Shown one piece after another: positions 52,902 to 61,736 of a stretch of 64,000 nucleotides of DNA. A program made the position numbers and the translations under genes. The stretch's first letter is position 1, and the number at the start of each line of letters is the position of its first letter. The notes under the pieces were generated by a model. It made no database searches. It saw only the letters and a list, made by a program, of their open reading frames with translations, and was not told the DNA's origin. Source of the DNA: Actinoplanes palleronii (GTDB taxonomy: Bacteria; Actinomycetota; Actinomycetes; Mycobacteriales; Micromonosporaceae); the NCBI RefSeq assembly GCF_016862315.1, contig NZ_BOMS01000108.1, forward strand, positions 52,840-116,839, given 5' to 3'.

Positions 52902-53138
52902 TCACAACTCGCTGGTGGTCGCCGGGCGTCGCAGGGCCAGAGTGGCGTGCAGCTGGGCGAGTTGCGTGGTGGCGGTGAGCATCGCGAGGTCGGCGCCGGG
53001 CACGTACGGCTCCTCGGAGTGGTCGTCCTCGTTGATGTTGGTGTGGTAGTCGACCAGGCAGATCTGGTAGAGGTTCTCCGCCTCGGCGGCGAGTTCGGCG
53101 GCACGCGCGGCGTGTTCGTCAGCGGTCATGCCGATCAT
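52902..53138 (-). CDS. Small hypothetical protein
   Basis: A 78-residue acidic helical protein (MIGMTADEHAARAAELAAEA then ENLYQICLVDYHTNINEDD). ATG 53138 and ATG 53129 are both possible starts. No family recognised. Support comes from the shared terminator at its 3' end and codon use like its neighbours. Confidence 0.6.
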   Translation of the reverse strand: MIGMTADEHAARAAELAAEAENLYQICLVDYHTNINEDDHSEEPYVPGADLAMLTATTQLAQLHATLALRRPATTSEL

Positions 53139-53576
53139 GCTGTCATCCCGCCCGGACCGCCCCTGCCACCGGCGGCGGGTGGATCCGGGTGGGTGATCCA
53201 GCCACGGGGGGAGCTGGACCACCCACCCGGCGCTTGTCGGCACACCCGAGCCGTGGGCGCTGGTCTCCCCGCCGGAACTACCGGGGAAGAACCGCGTGCT
53301 GACATCTTGCCCGATTGCCCGTGAGGATGCAAGGCCGTATGCACGTGCATTCCGGACTGCCGTTGGGTCGAACAGCTGCGCGATCCGGGACAACGAGGCG
53401 AAAATAGCTGGTGGCGGTGGTTCCCGTAGGAATGTGGGTGCTGAACCGGATTCTCACCGGGTGGCTACTCGCGATTCGCGGGTATCCGGATGGTGCGTGC
53501 CGAAGAGGTGATCGAACCGCGGGTCTCCCGGCGGCCATCCGGCTCGGCACCACCGAACACAGGAGCGTCGAGCGGC
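53139..53576. other. Intergenic, one short perfect palindrome
   Basis: No gene is recognised between the divergent small gene and the GGDEF-EAL gene. ATGCACGTGCAT (53339-53350) is a perfect 12-base palindrome that could be an operator. Confidence 0.4.
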
Positions 53577-55868
53577 ATGGGCAACCGATCCGATCCGATC
53601 CCGGCCTCGTGGAAGCTGTCGCAGTGGCGGCGGGCTCCGGTCGCCGTCGCGCTGATCGCTGTGGTCCTCGCCGGACTGGTCACCGCCGGTGCCAGCGAAC
53701 GACGCGGCCCGGAGATCATCGGTCTGATCATCTTCCTGCTCGACCTGGTCGGTGCCGCCTACAGCTGGCGTGCGGCCCGGACCAGCCCCAGCGGCCCCGC
53801 TCCATGGCGTCTGATCGGCGCCGGCCGGGTGGCCTCCGCCGTCAGCGGCATCTTCCTCGCGTGTGGCGGGTTCAGCAGCACCACCGCCTGGTGGAACGCC
53901 GCCGAGCTCGCCCGGATGCTGATGTTCCTGTTGATCAGCGCCGGCGTGTTCACCTCGATCCTGCGCCAGTTCACCGGCCGCTCCCGGACCGCTCTGCTCG
54001 CCGAGCTCAGCACGGTCCTGGCCGCAGGGTTCATGGCGATCTGGTACTTCGTGATCGAGCCGGTCCTGGCCCATCAGTCCCTGGCGACCGTGAGGATCGC
54101 GACGATCGGCTGGCCGCTGGGCGACGTGTTGCTGCTGGTCGCGGTCGCCTCGATCGTGCTGGGTGGCGCGGTCACCCGGTTCGCCACCCCCATCACCGTG
54201 TTCGCCGTGAGCCTGGCGCTCTACCTGGCCGCCGACCTGGCCTGGATGGTCAACAGCACCGACGGGAAACCGTTCACCCACGACCTGCGCGTCCTGGCCG
54301 GGTTCACGATCGCCAGCCTGTTCATGACCGTCGCCCCGGTGCTCACCGTCGCGCGGTCCGGGCTTCCCTACACCGTCCGCACCAGCCGCCCCCCGCTCTG
54401 GGCGACGTATCTGCCGATGGCCGCCATGCTGGCCGGCTGCCTGATCATGGCAGTGGTGACCGTCCTGGAGGGGCAGCTGCTGCCCTGGGGCGGCCTGGTC
54501 TGCGGGCTGACCGCGATGACCGGCGCCGCCGCCTGGCGCCAGCTGATCTTCGTAGGGCACAGTCGCGACCAGCTCACCACCGACGCCCTGACCGGCCTGG
54601 CCAACCGGTCCGGCCTCGACGAAGCCCTGGACCGCGCCGCGGGCCGCGGCGAGCCGGCCGCGCTGCTGCTGATCGACCTGGACGGCTTCAAACTCGTCAA
54701 CGACGCGTACGGCCACGCCTCCGGCGATGTGTTCCTGGCACATGTCGGCCGCCAGCTGCGCGCCGCGGTCCGCGACGTCGACGTGTGCGCCCGCATCGGC
54801 GGCGACGAGTTCGCAGTGCTGCTCGCCGGTACCGGCCATGTCAACGACGCCATCGCGGCGGCGCAACGGATCCTCGCCACCGCTGCCGCGCACCCGGCCG
54901 GCATCGACAACGACCTCGTACCGGTGCGGGCCAGTATCGGCATCGCCACCGCCCGGCCCGGATATGACAGCAAGACCCTGCTGCGGCAGGCCGACACCGC
55001 GATGTACCACATCAAACGGGCCGGCAGTCACCGCTACGCCCGCTACGAAACCTCGATGATCGACCAGCGCGCCGACGATGCCGTGCTCGCCGAGGACCTG
55101 CAACACGCCCTGCCGCGCGGCGAGCTGCACGTGGTCTACCAGCCGCAGGTCGACCTGGTCACCGGCCGCCCGATCGCGGCCGAGGCGCTGCTGCGCTGGC
55201 AGCATCCCACCCGCGGCGCGATCTCACCGGTGCGCTTCATCCCGGTGGCCGAACGCTCCGGAGCGATCAACGACATCGGCCTCTGGGTCCTGGAGCAGTC
55301 CCTTGTCCAGCTCGCGGCACTTCCGGACCCGCCGGCGGGCGGCGAGCCGATGCACATCAGCGTGAACCTCTCACCGCGACAACTGCGCGAACCGACGATC
55401 GTGCACGACATCCTGGCCGTGCTCGACCGGGTCGGCGGCGACCCCCGCCACCTCGTCCTCGAGGTCACCGAGTCGGCGCTGGTCGACGAGACCGGCGGGA
55501 TCGCCGCGCTGCGTGCGCTGCGTGAACACGGGATCCGGATCGCGATCGACGATTTCGGCACCGGCTACTCGTCGCTGCAGTATCTGACCCGGCTGCCCGT
55601 CGACATCCTCAAGATCGACCGCAGCTTCGTCGCCGAGCTCGACAACACCCCCGAAGGGTCCGCCGTCGCCGGTGCCGTCATCCGGCTGTCCCAGGTCCTG
55701 CACCTGAGCACGGTCGCCGAGGGCATCGAAACCGAACAGCAGGCCGCGGAACTGCGGGAGCTCGGCTGCGACATCGCACAGGGGTACCTGTTCGCCAAGC
55801 CGCTGAGCCCGGCCGACTTCGCCGACTTCCTCACCGCCGCAGCACTGCCGGAGGCCAGCGGCTTCTGA
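53577..55868 (+). CDS. Membrane GGDEF-EAL protein (cyclic-di-GMP turnover)
   Basis: A 763-residue protein from ATG 53577 (AGGAG is ~12 bases upstream; an earlier in-frame start at 53490 is possible). About nine to ten membrane helices fill residues ~20-330. The GGDEF domain has DALTGLANRS and intact ARIGGDEFAV (~407). The EAL domain has AAEALLRWQHP (~534), VTESALVDE, IAIDDFGTGYSSLQYL, LKIDRSFV and AEGIETEQQ, the full metal and catalytic set. Both cyclase and phosphodiesterase sites look active. It is monocistronic. Confidence 0.93.
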   Translation: MGNRSDPIPASWKLSQWRRAPVAVALIAVVLAGLVTAGASERRGPEIIGLIIFLLDLVGAAYSWRAARTSPSGPAPWRLIGAGRVASAVSGIFLACGGFSSTTAWWNAAELARMLMFLLISAGVFTSILRQFTGRSRTALLAELSTVLAAGFMAIWYFVIEPVLAHQSLATVRIATIGWPLGDVLLLVAVASIVLGGAVTRFATPITVFAVSLALYLAADLAWMVNSTDGKPFTHDLRVLAGFTIASLFMTVAPVLTVARSGLPYTVRTSRPPLWATYLPMAAMLAGCLIMAVVTVLEGQLLPWGGLVCGLTAMTGAAAWRQLIFVGHSRDQLTTDALTGLANRSGLDEALDRAAGRGEPAALLLIDLDGFKLVNDAYGHASGDVFLAHVGRQLRAAVRDVDVCARIGGDEFAVLLAGTGHVNDAIAAAQRILATAAAHPAGIDNDLVPVRASIGIATARPGYDSKTLLRQADTAMYHIKRAGSHRYARYETSMIDQRADDAVLAEDLQHALPRGELHVVYQPQVDLVTGRPIAAEALLRWQHPTRGAISPVRFIPVAERSGAINDIGLWVLEQSLVQLAALPDPPAGGEPMHISVNLSPRQLREPTIVHDILAVLDRVGGDPRHLVLEVTESALVDETGGIAALRALREHGIRIAIDDFGTGYSSLQYLTRLPVDILKIDRSFVAELDNTPEGSAVAGAVIRLSQVLHLSTVAEGIETEQQAAELRELGCDIAQGYLFAKPLSPADFADFLTAAALPEASGF

Positions 55869-55961
55869 CGCTCACTGGTGCGACCGCGAGCGACGAGTCG
55901 GCCGATCGCCACGTCCGATTGCCGCCAGCGCTCCCGGCCGCTCCTGACCATCATCATCGGC

Positions 55962-56600
55962 ATGCATGTGCGCGTCGACTTGAAGGTCCTGTACTTCGGA
56001 ACTCCGGTGGTGCTCATCGGTTCCCGCAACCCCGACGGCACCGCCAACCTCGCCCCGATGTCGTCGGCGTGGTGGCTGGGCCAGAGCTGCATGCTGGGAC
56101 TGGGCAACAGTGCGCAGACCACCGCCAACCTGCTGCGCGAGCGCCGGTGCGTGCTCAACCTGGCGCCGTCGTCGCTGGCCGGCGCGGTGGACCGGCTCGC
56201 GTTGACCACGGCGGCACCCGTCGTGCCCGCGCACAAGGCGGCGATCGGGTACCGCCACGAGAGCGACAAGTTCGCCGCCGCAGGCCTGACCGAGCAGGCC
56301 GGCGAGCTCGTCGCGGCACCCCGGGTCGCGGAGTGCCCGATCCAGCTGGAGTGCGAGGTGGCGGCGGCGCATCCGTTCGGCGCGGGCGACACGCACGCCA
56401 CGGCCTTCCAGGTCGACGTGGTCCGGGCGCACATCGCGGAGGACCTGCTGGTCCCGGGAACCCAGTACGTCGACCCGCTGCGCTGGGATCCCCTGATCAT
56501 GAAGTTCTGCGAGTTCTTCGGCGGCGGCGACACCGTGCACCCGTCACGCCTGGCCACGGGCTGGCGCATGCCCCACCAACTCCGCCCCACCCCGGCCTGA
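55962..56600 (+). CDS. Flavin reductase-like FMN-binding split-barrel protein
   Basis: A 212-residue protein from ATG 55962. LYFGTPVVLIGSRNPDGTAN and LAPMSSAWWLGQSCMLGLG followed by TANLLRERRCVLNL match the flavin reductase/FMN-binding split barrel fold. The usual tail about shifted product (FCEFFGGG) is seen. Function beyond flavin binding is not clear. Confidence 0.82.
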   Translation: MHVRVDLKVLYFGTPVVLIGSRNPDGTANLAPMSSAWWLGQSCMLGLGNSAQTTANLLRERRCVLNLAPSSLAGAVDRLALTTAAPVVPAHKAAIGYRHESDKFAAAGLTEQAGELVAAPRVAECPIQLECEVAAAHPFGAGDTHATAFQVDVVRAHIAEDLLVPGTQYVDPLRWDPLIMKFCEFFGGGDTVHPSRLATGWRMPHQLRPTPA

Positions 56601-56643
56601 GCCGGCCGCTCGCCGCGGCCATGGGAAAGGGTGAAGGCGGTGG

Positions 56644-56799
56644 CTATCCGGCCGGTGGGTGGGCGAGGTCGAGGACGCCGGCTACCTCGAGCACGCGCTG
56701 CACGACACCGGTGGCTCCGGTCAGGCGGTACCCCAGGCGCAGGACGGCGGCACCGGTCGGGTCGGGGAGCCAGGTGGTGGCGTAGTCGGTGTCGTGCAC
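56644..56799 (-). CDS. Small 51-residue protein next to the HATPase gene
   Basis: GTG 56799 is preceded by AGGAAAG. The product (HDTDYATTWLPDPTGAAVLR then a Leu/Val-rich end) has no recognised family. It starts 13 bases after the stop of the HATPase gene on the same strand, so co-transcription is likely. Confidence 0.5.
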   Translation of the reverse strand: MHDTDYATTWLPDPTGAAVLRLGYRLTGATGVVQRVLEVAGVLDLAHPPAG

Positions 56800-56812
56800 G
56801 AGTGCTTTCCTA

Positions 56813-57292
56813 TCAAGCCCGAGGTGGCAGGGTGTCGTCGGCGGGGCGGGGAGTGGCGATTCTGCCACGACCGGCGCCGGGGCCGGGGAACTGAGCCCAG
56901 ACGTGTTTGGTGGTGTCGCCGGCGTACCAGCCCATGTCGAGGGCGAAGGCGTGCACGAGGTGCAGGCCGAGCCCGCCGGCGCCGAGGGGACGGTTGACGG
57001 CGTACGCGGGCGCGGTGTGCGGGTCGTGATCGGCGATGTCGAGGATCAGGTGCCGGCCGGTGTGGATCAGGCGTACGTACACGGGTGGCCGGCCGTGCCG
57101 CAGGGCATTGGTCGCCAGTTCACAGGCCACCACGATCATGTCTTCCGCGGTCGCCGGCGTTTCCGCCGTGGCGTCGGCGATGTGCGCGAGCAGTGCGCCG
57201 CGCATCCAGGACAGGTCGTTCGGGGACTCGAGCACGCACAAGTCGGTAGCCGTGCCGTCCTCGGCGCGACGCAGGGAGATGACCGAACTCAC
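56813..57292 (-). CDS. Anti-sigma-factor-type ATP-binding protein (RsbW/SpoIIAB-like HATPase)
   Basis: A 159-residue GHKL kinase-fold protein. N-box VVACELATNALRHG, G1 DIADHDP and G2 GAGGLGLHLVHA form the ATP site. GTG 57292 is selected for the AAGGAA ribosome site. In actinomycetes such proteins regulate sigma factors by phosphorylating anti-sigma antagonists; the adjacent GAF-PP2C gene encodes a fitting phosphatase. Confidence 0.87.
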   Translation of the reverse strand: MSSVISLRRAEDGTATDLCVLESPNDLSWMRGALLAHIADATAETPATAEDMIVVACELATNALRHGRPPVYVRLIHTGRHLILDIADHDPHTAPAYAVNRPLGAGGLGLHLVHAFALDMGWYAGDTTKHVWAQFPGPGAGRGRIATPRPADDTLPPRA

Positions 57293-57462
57293 CGCTGGTT
57301 CCTTCCGCTCAGATCGTCCCGCGGTGTCGGTGGCCGACCCCGCGGGAGGTACTCGCCACGGGCGATTTCGACGAGCGAACCGACGCAACTTGGCGCCCAT
57401 CGTAGTGTGGGCCAGGTGCCGGCGCCATCGCCGGTGGGGTGCGGTCCGGTTGCCGCAGGGGT

Positions 57463-59292
57463 TCAGGCGGTGCCGGTGCAACGGGCTGCCGCGGGGCGGC
57501 CGGTGAGTCCGTCGGCCGGCGCGGTGGCCGCGATGATCAGGGCGACGTCGTCCTCGCGGATACGGGTGTCGGCGTACTCGACGAGCTGGTCGGCGAGGGC
57601 GGCGGGTGCGGTGTCGCGGTGCCCGCCGAGGAACTGGTGCAGCCGGGCGAACCCGTCGTCGATGACACCGTCGCGGGTTTCCACGAGTCCGTCGGTGTGC
57701 ATCAGCAGGGTGGCCCCGGGCGGTAGCCGGTAGTGATGGGTGCTCCGGGGGCGGCGGTGCCGGGCGCCGAGCAGCGGGTCGGTGCCCGGCAGCGTGGCGA
57801 CCTCGCCGCCGGTGGTCACCACGCTCGGGAACGGGTGTCCGGCGTTGGACCAGTGCAGCAGGTGGCTGCCGTCGTCCTGCCGGTCGAGGTAGGCCAGCAG
57901 CACGGTGGCGATGGTGTCCGCGCCCAGCGCATGGTTGGCGTGGTCGAGGCGTTCCAGCATCGCCGACGGGGTGTCGAGGCGGTCGATGAGGAACCCGCGC
58001 AGCATGCTGCGCAGCTCGCTCATCGCGGCGGCGGCGGTGAGGTTGTGCCCGGACACGTCGCCGATGACCAGGGCGAGCCGGTCACCCGGCAGGGTGATCG
58101 CGTCGTACCAGTCGCCGCCGATGAGATCGCCGTGGTGGGCGGGCAGGTATCGGGCGGCCAGCCGGATCTGACCGGTGTCGGGCAGCCGGGTCAGCAGGGC
58201 CTGCTGCAGGGTGCGGGCGGCGGTGTTCTGTTCCTCCAGGTGGATGACGCGTTGCAGGGCCTGACCCACGTAGCCGGCCACCGTGACCATCACGCTCTTC
58301 TGGGCCGCGTCGAGGTGCAGCGAGTGGTCCCAGGAGAAGGTGAGTGCACCGAGTGGTCCCCGGATGCCGGGCACCGGCGCGGCCGCGATCGCCTGCCAGC
58401 CCAGGGCGGCCACGTCGTCGGCGAGCTGCGGGAAGTCGGCGCGGATACTGGCCGGGTCGCCGGATGCGATCAGCTGCCCGGTTCTGAAGGCCAGCGCGGC
58501 CGGCACCGGTGCCGAGGTCGGGAAACTGACCCAGCGGGACGTGACGTCATCGGACAGCCGGTCGGCGCCGAAGACCTCCAGGCGCTGCTCGGCGTCGAGC
58601 AGCACCATCCCGACGTGCGACGGGGCGAACGCCGGCGACGTCAGCTGCGCGATCGCGGCGACGATCTGGGTCACCGTGCGGGCCCCGGCCAGCAGCACGC
58701 TCGCGGTCAGGAGCAGTTCGCTGCGCTGCGATGCCGCGTAGGCCTGCCCGCTCACCGCGGCGGCGCTGACCCGGGCGGCTTCGGCGTGCCGGCTCGTGAT
58801 GCGTAGCCGCAGGCTGTCCGAGCAGGCCACCGCCATGTCCGACAGCAGCGACAGCTCGGCCTCGGTCCACTCCCGCGGTTCGTGGTCGATGGCGCACAAC
58901 GCGCCCAGCACGGTGCCGTCGGTGTCCGTCAGCGGCATCCCCGCATATCCTGCGATGCCCATCTCGGCGACCGCCGGATTGGCCTCGCACCGCCCGTCGG
59001 CGCGGGCGTCCGTGATCACCAGGGGCCCCTGTGCCGCGGCGACCTGCTGACACAGGGCGTGACTCAACGGGGTCTGCCGCCGGGTCGCCCACGGCTCTGC
59101 CAGCCCGGCCGCGCCGGGGAAGAACTGACGATGGGTGTCGAGCAGCGACACCAACGCCACCGGCACGCCGAGCAGGTTGCGCACCAGTCCGGCGATCCGG
59201 TCGAACACCGGGTCCCCGCCCGCGCCCAGCCCGGTGTCCGCCACCGCGCGCACCCGGGCTTCGCGGAACGGGTCGTGCCGCTCGTCGTTCAC
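57463..59292 (-). CDS. GAF-GAF-PP2C (SpoIIE-type) serine phosphatase
   Basis: A 609-residue soluble protein: GAF domain 1 (~25-165; LVSLLDTHRQFFPGAAGL), GAF domain 2 (~195-345), a coiled linker (EEQNTAARTLQQALL), and a SpoIIE/RsbU phosphatase domain (~385-590) with the metal motifs GGDWYDAI, VIGDVSGHN and REDDVALI. It likely senses a small ligand or redox state and dephosphorylates an anti-sigma antagonist, upstream of the HATPase encoded 170 bases downstream on the same strand. Confidence 0.92.
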   Translation of the reverse strand: MNDERHDPFREARVRAVADTGLGAGGDPVFDRIAGLVRNLLGVPVALVSLLDTHRQFFPGAAGLAEPWATRRQTPLSHALCQQVAAAQGPLVITDARADGRCEANPAVAEMGIAGYAGMPLTDTDGTVLGALCAIDHEPREWTEAELSLLSDMAVACSDSLRLRITSRHAEAARVSAAAVSGQAYAASQRSELLLTASVLLAGARTVTQIVAAIAQLTSPAFAPSHVGMVLLDAEQRLEVFGADRLSDDVTSRWVSFPTSAPVPAALAFRTGQLIASGDPASIRADFPQLADDVAALGWQAIAAAPVPGIRGPLGALTFSWDHSLHLDAAQKSVMVTVAGYVGQALQRVIHLEEQNTAARTLQQALLTRLPDTGQIRLAARYLPAHHGDLIGGDWYDAITLPGDRLALVIGDVSGHNLTAAAAMSELRSMLRGFLIDRLDTPSAMLERLDHANHALGADTIATVLLAYLDRQDDGSHLLHWSNAGHPFPSVVTTGGEVATLPGTDPLLGARHRRPRSTHHYRLPPGATLLMHTDGLVETRDGVIDDGFARLHQFLGGHRDTAPAALADQLVEYADTRIREDDVALIIAATAPADGLTGRPAAARCTGTA

Positions 59293-59408
59293 GCGACTGC
59301 CTTGGCGGCTCGTGCCAGCACTCGGTACACCGTCCGTCTCGACACCTCCGCCATCCTCTCACGGGTGCGCGGGCGCAGCAGGTGGGCCTCGGTGTATGTC
59401 CTCGGACG

Positions 59409-59441
59409 AGGGCCCTGGCGCACACAGTGCCGGGGCCCTTC
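59409..59441 (-). terminator. Terminator of the tetR gene
   Basis: AGGGCCCTGGC and GCCGGGGCCCTT form an 11-base stem with one weak pair. It lies just beyond the tetR stop (59452) in the direction of transcription. Confidence 0.6.
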
Positions 59442-59451
59442 TTCGGGAATG

Positions 59452-60021
59452 TCAGTCGGTGGTCCAGGAGCCCAGGGCGGCGATCGCGGACTCGATGAGG
59501 CCCGGGTCGGCGGGGGAGTGCTCGATCGTGCTGCGGTAGTACAGCGGCCCGATGAGTGCGGCCGCCGCGTTGCGGCCGGGGATCGCCAGGGTGAGCTCGC
59601 CGCGGTGCTGGGCGTCGTCGAGGGCGGCCGTGACGCGCTCGCTCAGGACGCCGGCGAACTGGGCGCGCCGGGCTTCCATGTGCTCGTCCCACAGGGCCGT
59701 GTTGGCCAGGGTGGTGGCCACGGCGCGCACGTCGTCGAGGTCGAGCTGGTGTGCCATCGCGGTGAGCTCCCGGCGCAGCCAGTCCCTGGTGGGGACGGTG
59801 GGCTCGGCGAAGAACGGCATCGGGACCGTGGCCATCGCCTCCACCAGGAGCAGCTCCGGGCGCGGCCAGTGCCGGTAGACGGTGGCCCGCCCGACCCCGG
59901 CGCGCTCGGCGACCGGGGCATGCGTCACCGCTGCCGGGCCTTTCTCCAGCAGTAGCTCACGCGCGGCGTGCAGGATCGCCTCCCGGCTGCGCAGGAATCG
60001 TGGATCAGTCTCGGCGGGCAC
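59452..60021 (-). CDS. TetR-family repressor
   Basis: A 189-residue regulator. Residues ~13-60 form the TetR DNA-binding domain (REAILHAARELLLEKG, VAERAGVGRATVYRHWP); the rest is the helical ligand domain with a TetR_C-type end (AALIGPLYYRSTIEH). It diverges from two oxidoreductase genes across a 56-base gap containing a perfect inverted repeat, so it most likely represses them and itself. Confidence 0.93.
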   Translation of the reverse strand: MPAETDPRFLRSREAILHAARELLLEKGPAAVTHAPVAERAGVGRATVYRHWPRPELLLVEAMATVPMPFFAEPTVPTRDWLRRELTAMAHQLDLDDVRAVATTLANTALWDEHMEARRAQFAGVLSERVTAALDDAQHRGELTLAIPGRNAAAALIGPLYYRSTIEHSPADPGLIESAIAALGSWTTD

Positions 60022-60029
60022 CCACCCAT

Positions 60030-60054
60030 CCTATGAGACGAGTTGACTCATAGG
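60030..60054. promoter_or_regulatory. TetR operator, perfect 8-base arms
   Basis: CCTATGAG and CTCATAGG are separated by 9 bases in the divergent gap. A half copy, CCTATGAGAC, recurs at 60075 across the start codon of the next gene. Confidence 0.75.
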
Positions 60055-60077
60055 CGAGCGCCACGCATCATCAACCT

Positions 60078-60713
60078 ATGAGACAGTTTGTATCGCAGCG
60101 CGTGGTGGTGCTCGGCGCCACCGGCGCCACCGGCCGGCACGTGGTGTCCACCGCTCTCGATCGCGGGCACGAGGTGGTGGCGCTCGTCCGCCGCCCGGGA
60201 ACCCTCGAACCGCGACCGAACCTGACCGAAACGACCTGGCCCGACGTCGACGACCATGCGGCCCTTGCCCTGGCGCTGCCGGGCGCCGACACGGTGATCA
60301 GCGCCCTGGGCGGCGCGGCCGGCGGGCCGACGACCGTCTGCACGGACGGCATCCGATCGGCGGTGACCGCGATGCGTGCCGCCGGAGTGCACCGGCTGAT
60401 CGCCGTCAGCGCCCACGGCGTGCTGGAGACGCACGACAGGTCGCTGTACTCGCTGGCGGTGTGGGCGAACGTGGCCGACCGGCTCCGCGACAAGGAGACG
60501 ATGGAACCGCTCATCACCGCGTCCGGCCTGCGCTGGACGATCGTGCGGCCGCCGAAGCTCTCGGACCACGCCGCGATCGGGACGTACACCGCCGGCGCCG
60601 GCCTGCCGATCCGGCTGTGGAGTTCCATCGGCCGCGCCGACCTGGCCACCTTCCTGCTGGACGAGGCCGAGTCCCCGCGGTACGAGCACGCCTACCCGCG
60701 GATCACCCGATGA
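60078..60713 (+). CDS. NAD(P)H-binding Rossmann protein
   Basis: A 211-residue protein with VVVLGATGATGRHVV near the N-terminus and IVRPPKLSDH late, as in the NAD(P)H-binding (PF13460-type) group of atypical SDRs such as flavin or biliverdin reductases. It is the first gene of the TetR-controlled pair and overlaps the next by ATGA. Confidence 0.88.
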   Translation: MRQFVSQRVVVLGATGATGRHVVSTALDRGHEVVALVRRPGTLEPRPNLTETTWPDVDDHAALALALPGADTVISALGGAAGGPTTVCTDGIRSAVTAMRAAGVHRLIAVSAHGVLETHDRSLYSLAVWANVADRLRDKETMEPLITASGLRWTIVRPPKLSDHAAIGTYTAGAGLPIRLWSSIGRADLATFLLDEAESPRYEHAYPRITR

Positions 60714-61627
60714 CCGCCGCGACTCCTGACCTGGGACAGCAGGTCGCCGTCGTCACGGGCGCGACCGGCGGCATGGGCCAGGTCATCGCCGCCGGACTCG
60801 CCCAGGCCGGCGCCCACGTGATCGTCATCGCCCGGGACCCGGCCCGGGCTGACGCGCTGCGTACCCTGATCGGGGCATCGGCCGCGAGCCGCCTCGAGGT
60901 CATCGCCGCGGATCTCTCCCGGCGCGCCGACGTCGTGGCCGCCGCGCAGCTGATCGTCACCCGCCACCAGCAGATCCACATCCTGGTCAACAACGCCGGC
61001 GCGCACTTCCCCGGCCATCGCGTCTCGGCCGACAACGTCGAGATGCACGTCGCTCTGGACTACCTGGCCGCCTACGGCCTGATGACCCGCCTCGACACCC
61101 CGCTGCGCCGCGGCCGCGCACGGATCGTGAACGTCGCCAGCGACACCCTCAACGACACCCGTCAGGTCAAGATCGCCGGCCGGGCCCGTCCGGTGGACCT
61201 CGACCTGACCGAAGCCGACAGTCTGGCGGACGTGAATCCCGCCACCGGGTTCGTGCCCTTCCAGGCCTACGCACGGGCGAAACTCATGACGGTCACCGCC
61301 GGCTACGCCCTCGCGCGCACGCTCGCAGCCGACGGCGTGACCGTGAACGCCCTGCACCCCGGGATCGTCGCCACCGACATCATCGGCGACCTGGTGCCGG
61401 CGCCGCTGCGCCCGTTCCGCACCCTGATCCGCCGGAGCCTGCTGACGCCCGCGCAGGGTGCCGCGACCGCGCTGCGCCTGGCCACCGACCCGAGCCTGGC
61501 CGGCGTCACCGGCCGCTACTTCAACCGCGACCTCGAGACGACCACCCCTGCGGTCTCCCACGACCTCGGCACCCAGCGCCGACTGCGCGAACTCAGCGAA
61601 CACCACTTCGCCGGGCCCCGCCGCTGA
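60710..61627 (+). CDS. Short-chain dehydrogenase/reductase
   Basis: A 305-residue classical SDR with VVTGATGGMGQVIA, ILVNNAGAHFPG and catalytic YARAK (Ser in IVNVASD). The length and the lipid-like substrate loop resemble retinol dehydrogenase/WWOX-type members. Its ATG overlaps the upstream stop, so it is coupled to the first oxidoreductase. Confidence 0.92.
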   Translation: MTAATPDLGQQVAVVTGATGGMGQVIAAGLAQAGAHVIVIARDPARADALRTLIGASAASRLEVIAADLSRRADVVAAAQLIVTRHQQIHILVNNAGAHFPGHRVSADNVEMHVALDYLAAYGLMTRLDTPLRRGRARIVNVASDTLNDTRQVKIAGRARPVDLDLTEADSLADVNPATGFVPFQAYARAKLMTVTAGYALARTLAADGVTVNALHPGIVATDIIGDLVPAPLRPFRTLIRRSLLTPAQGAATALRLATDPSLAGVTGRYFNRDLETTTPAVSHDLGTQRRLRELSEHHFAGPRR

Positions 61628-61736
61628 CGCCGGCGGCCGGCCGGGGGTGCGCGATGTCGATGAACATGATGATCGTCGATAGATTGGCGGGGCGCGCATC
61701 AACCGTTCGTGGCGGTCGAAGGGGAGGGAACCAGGA

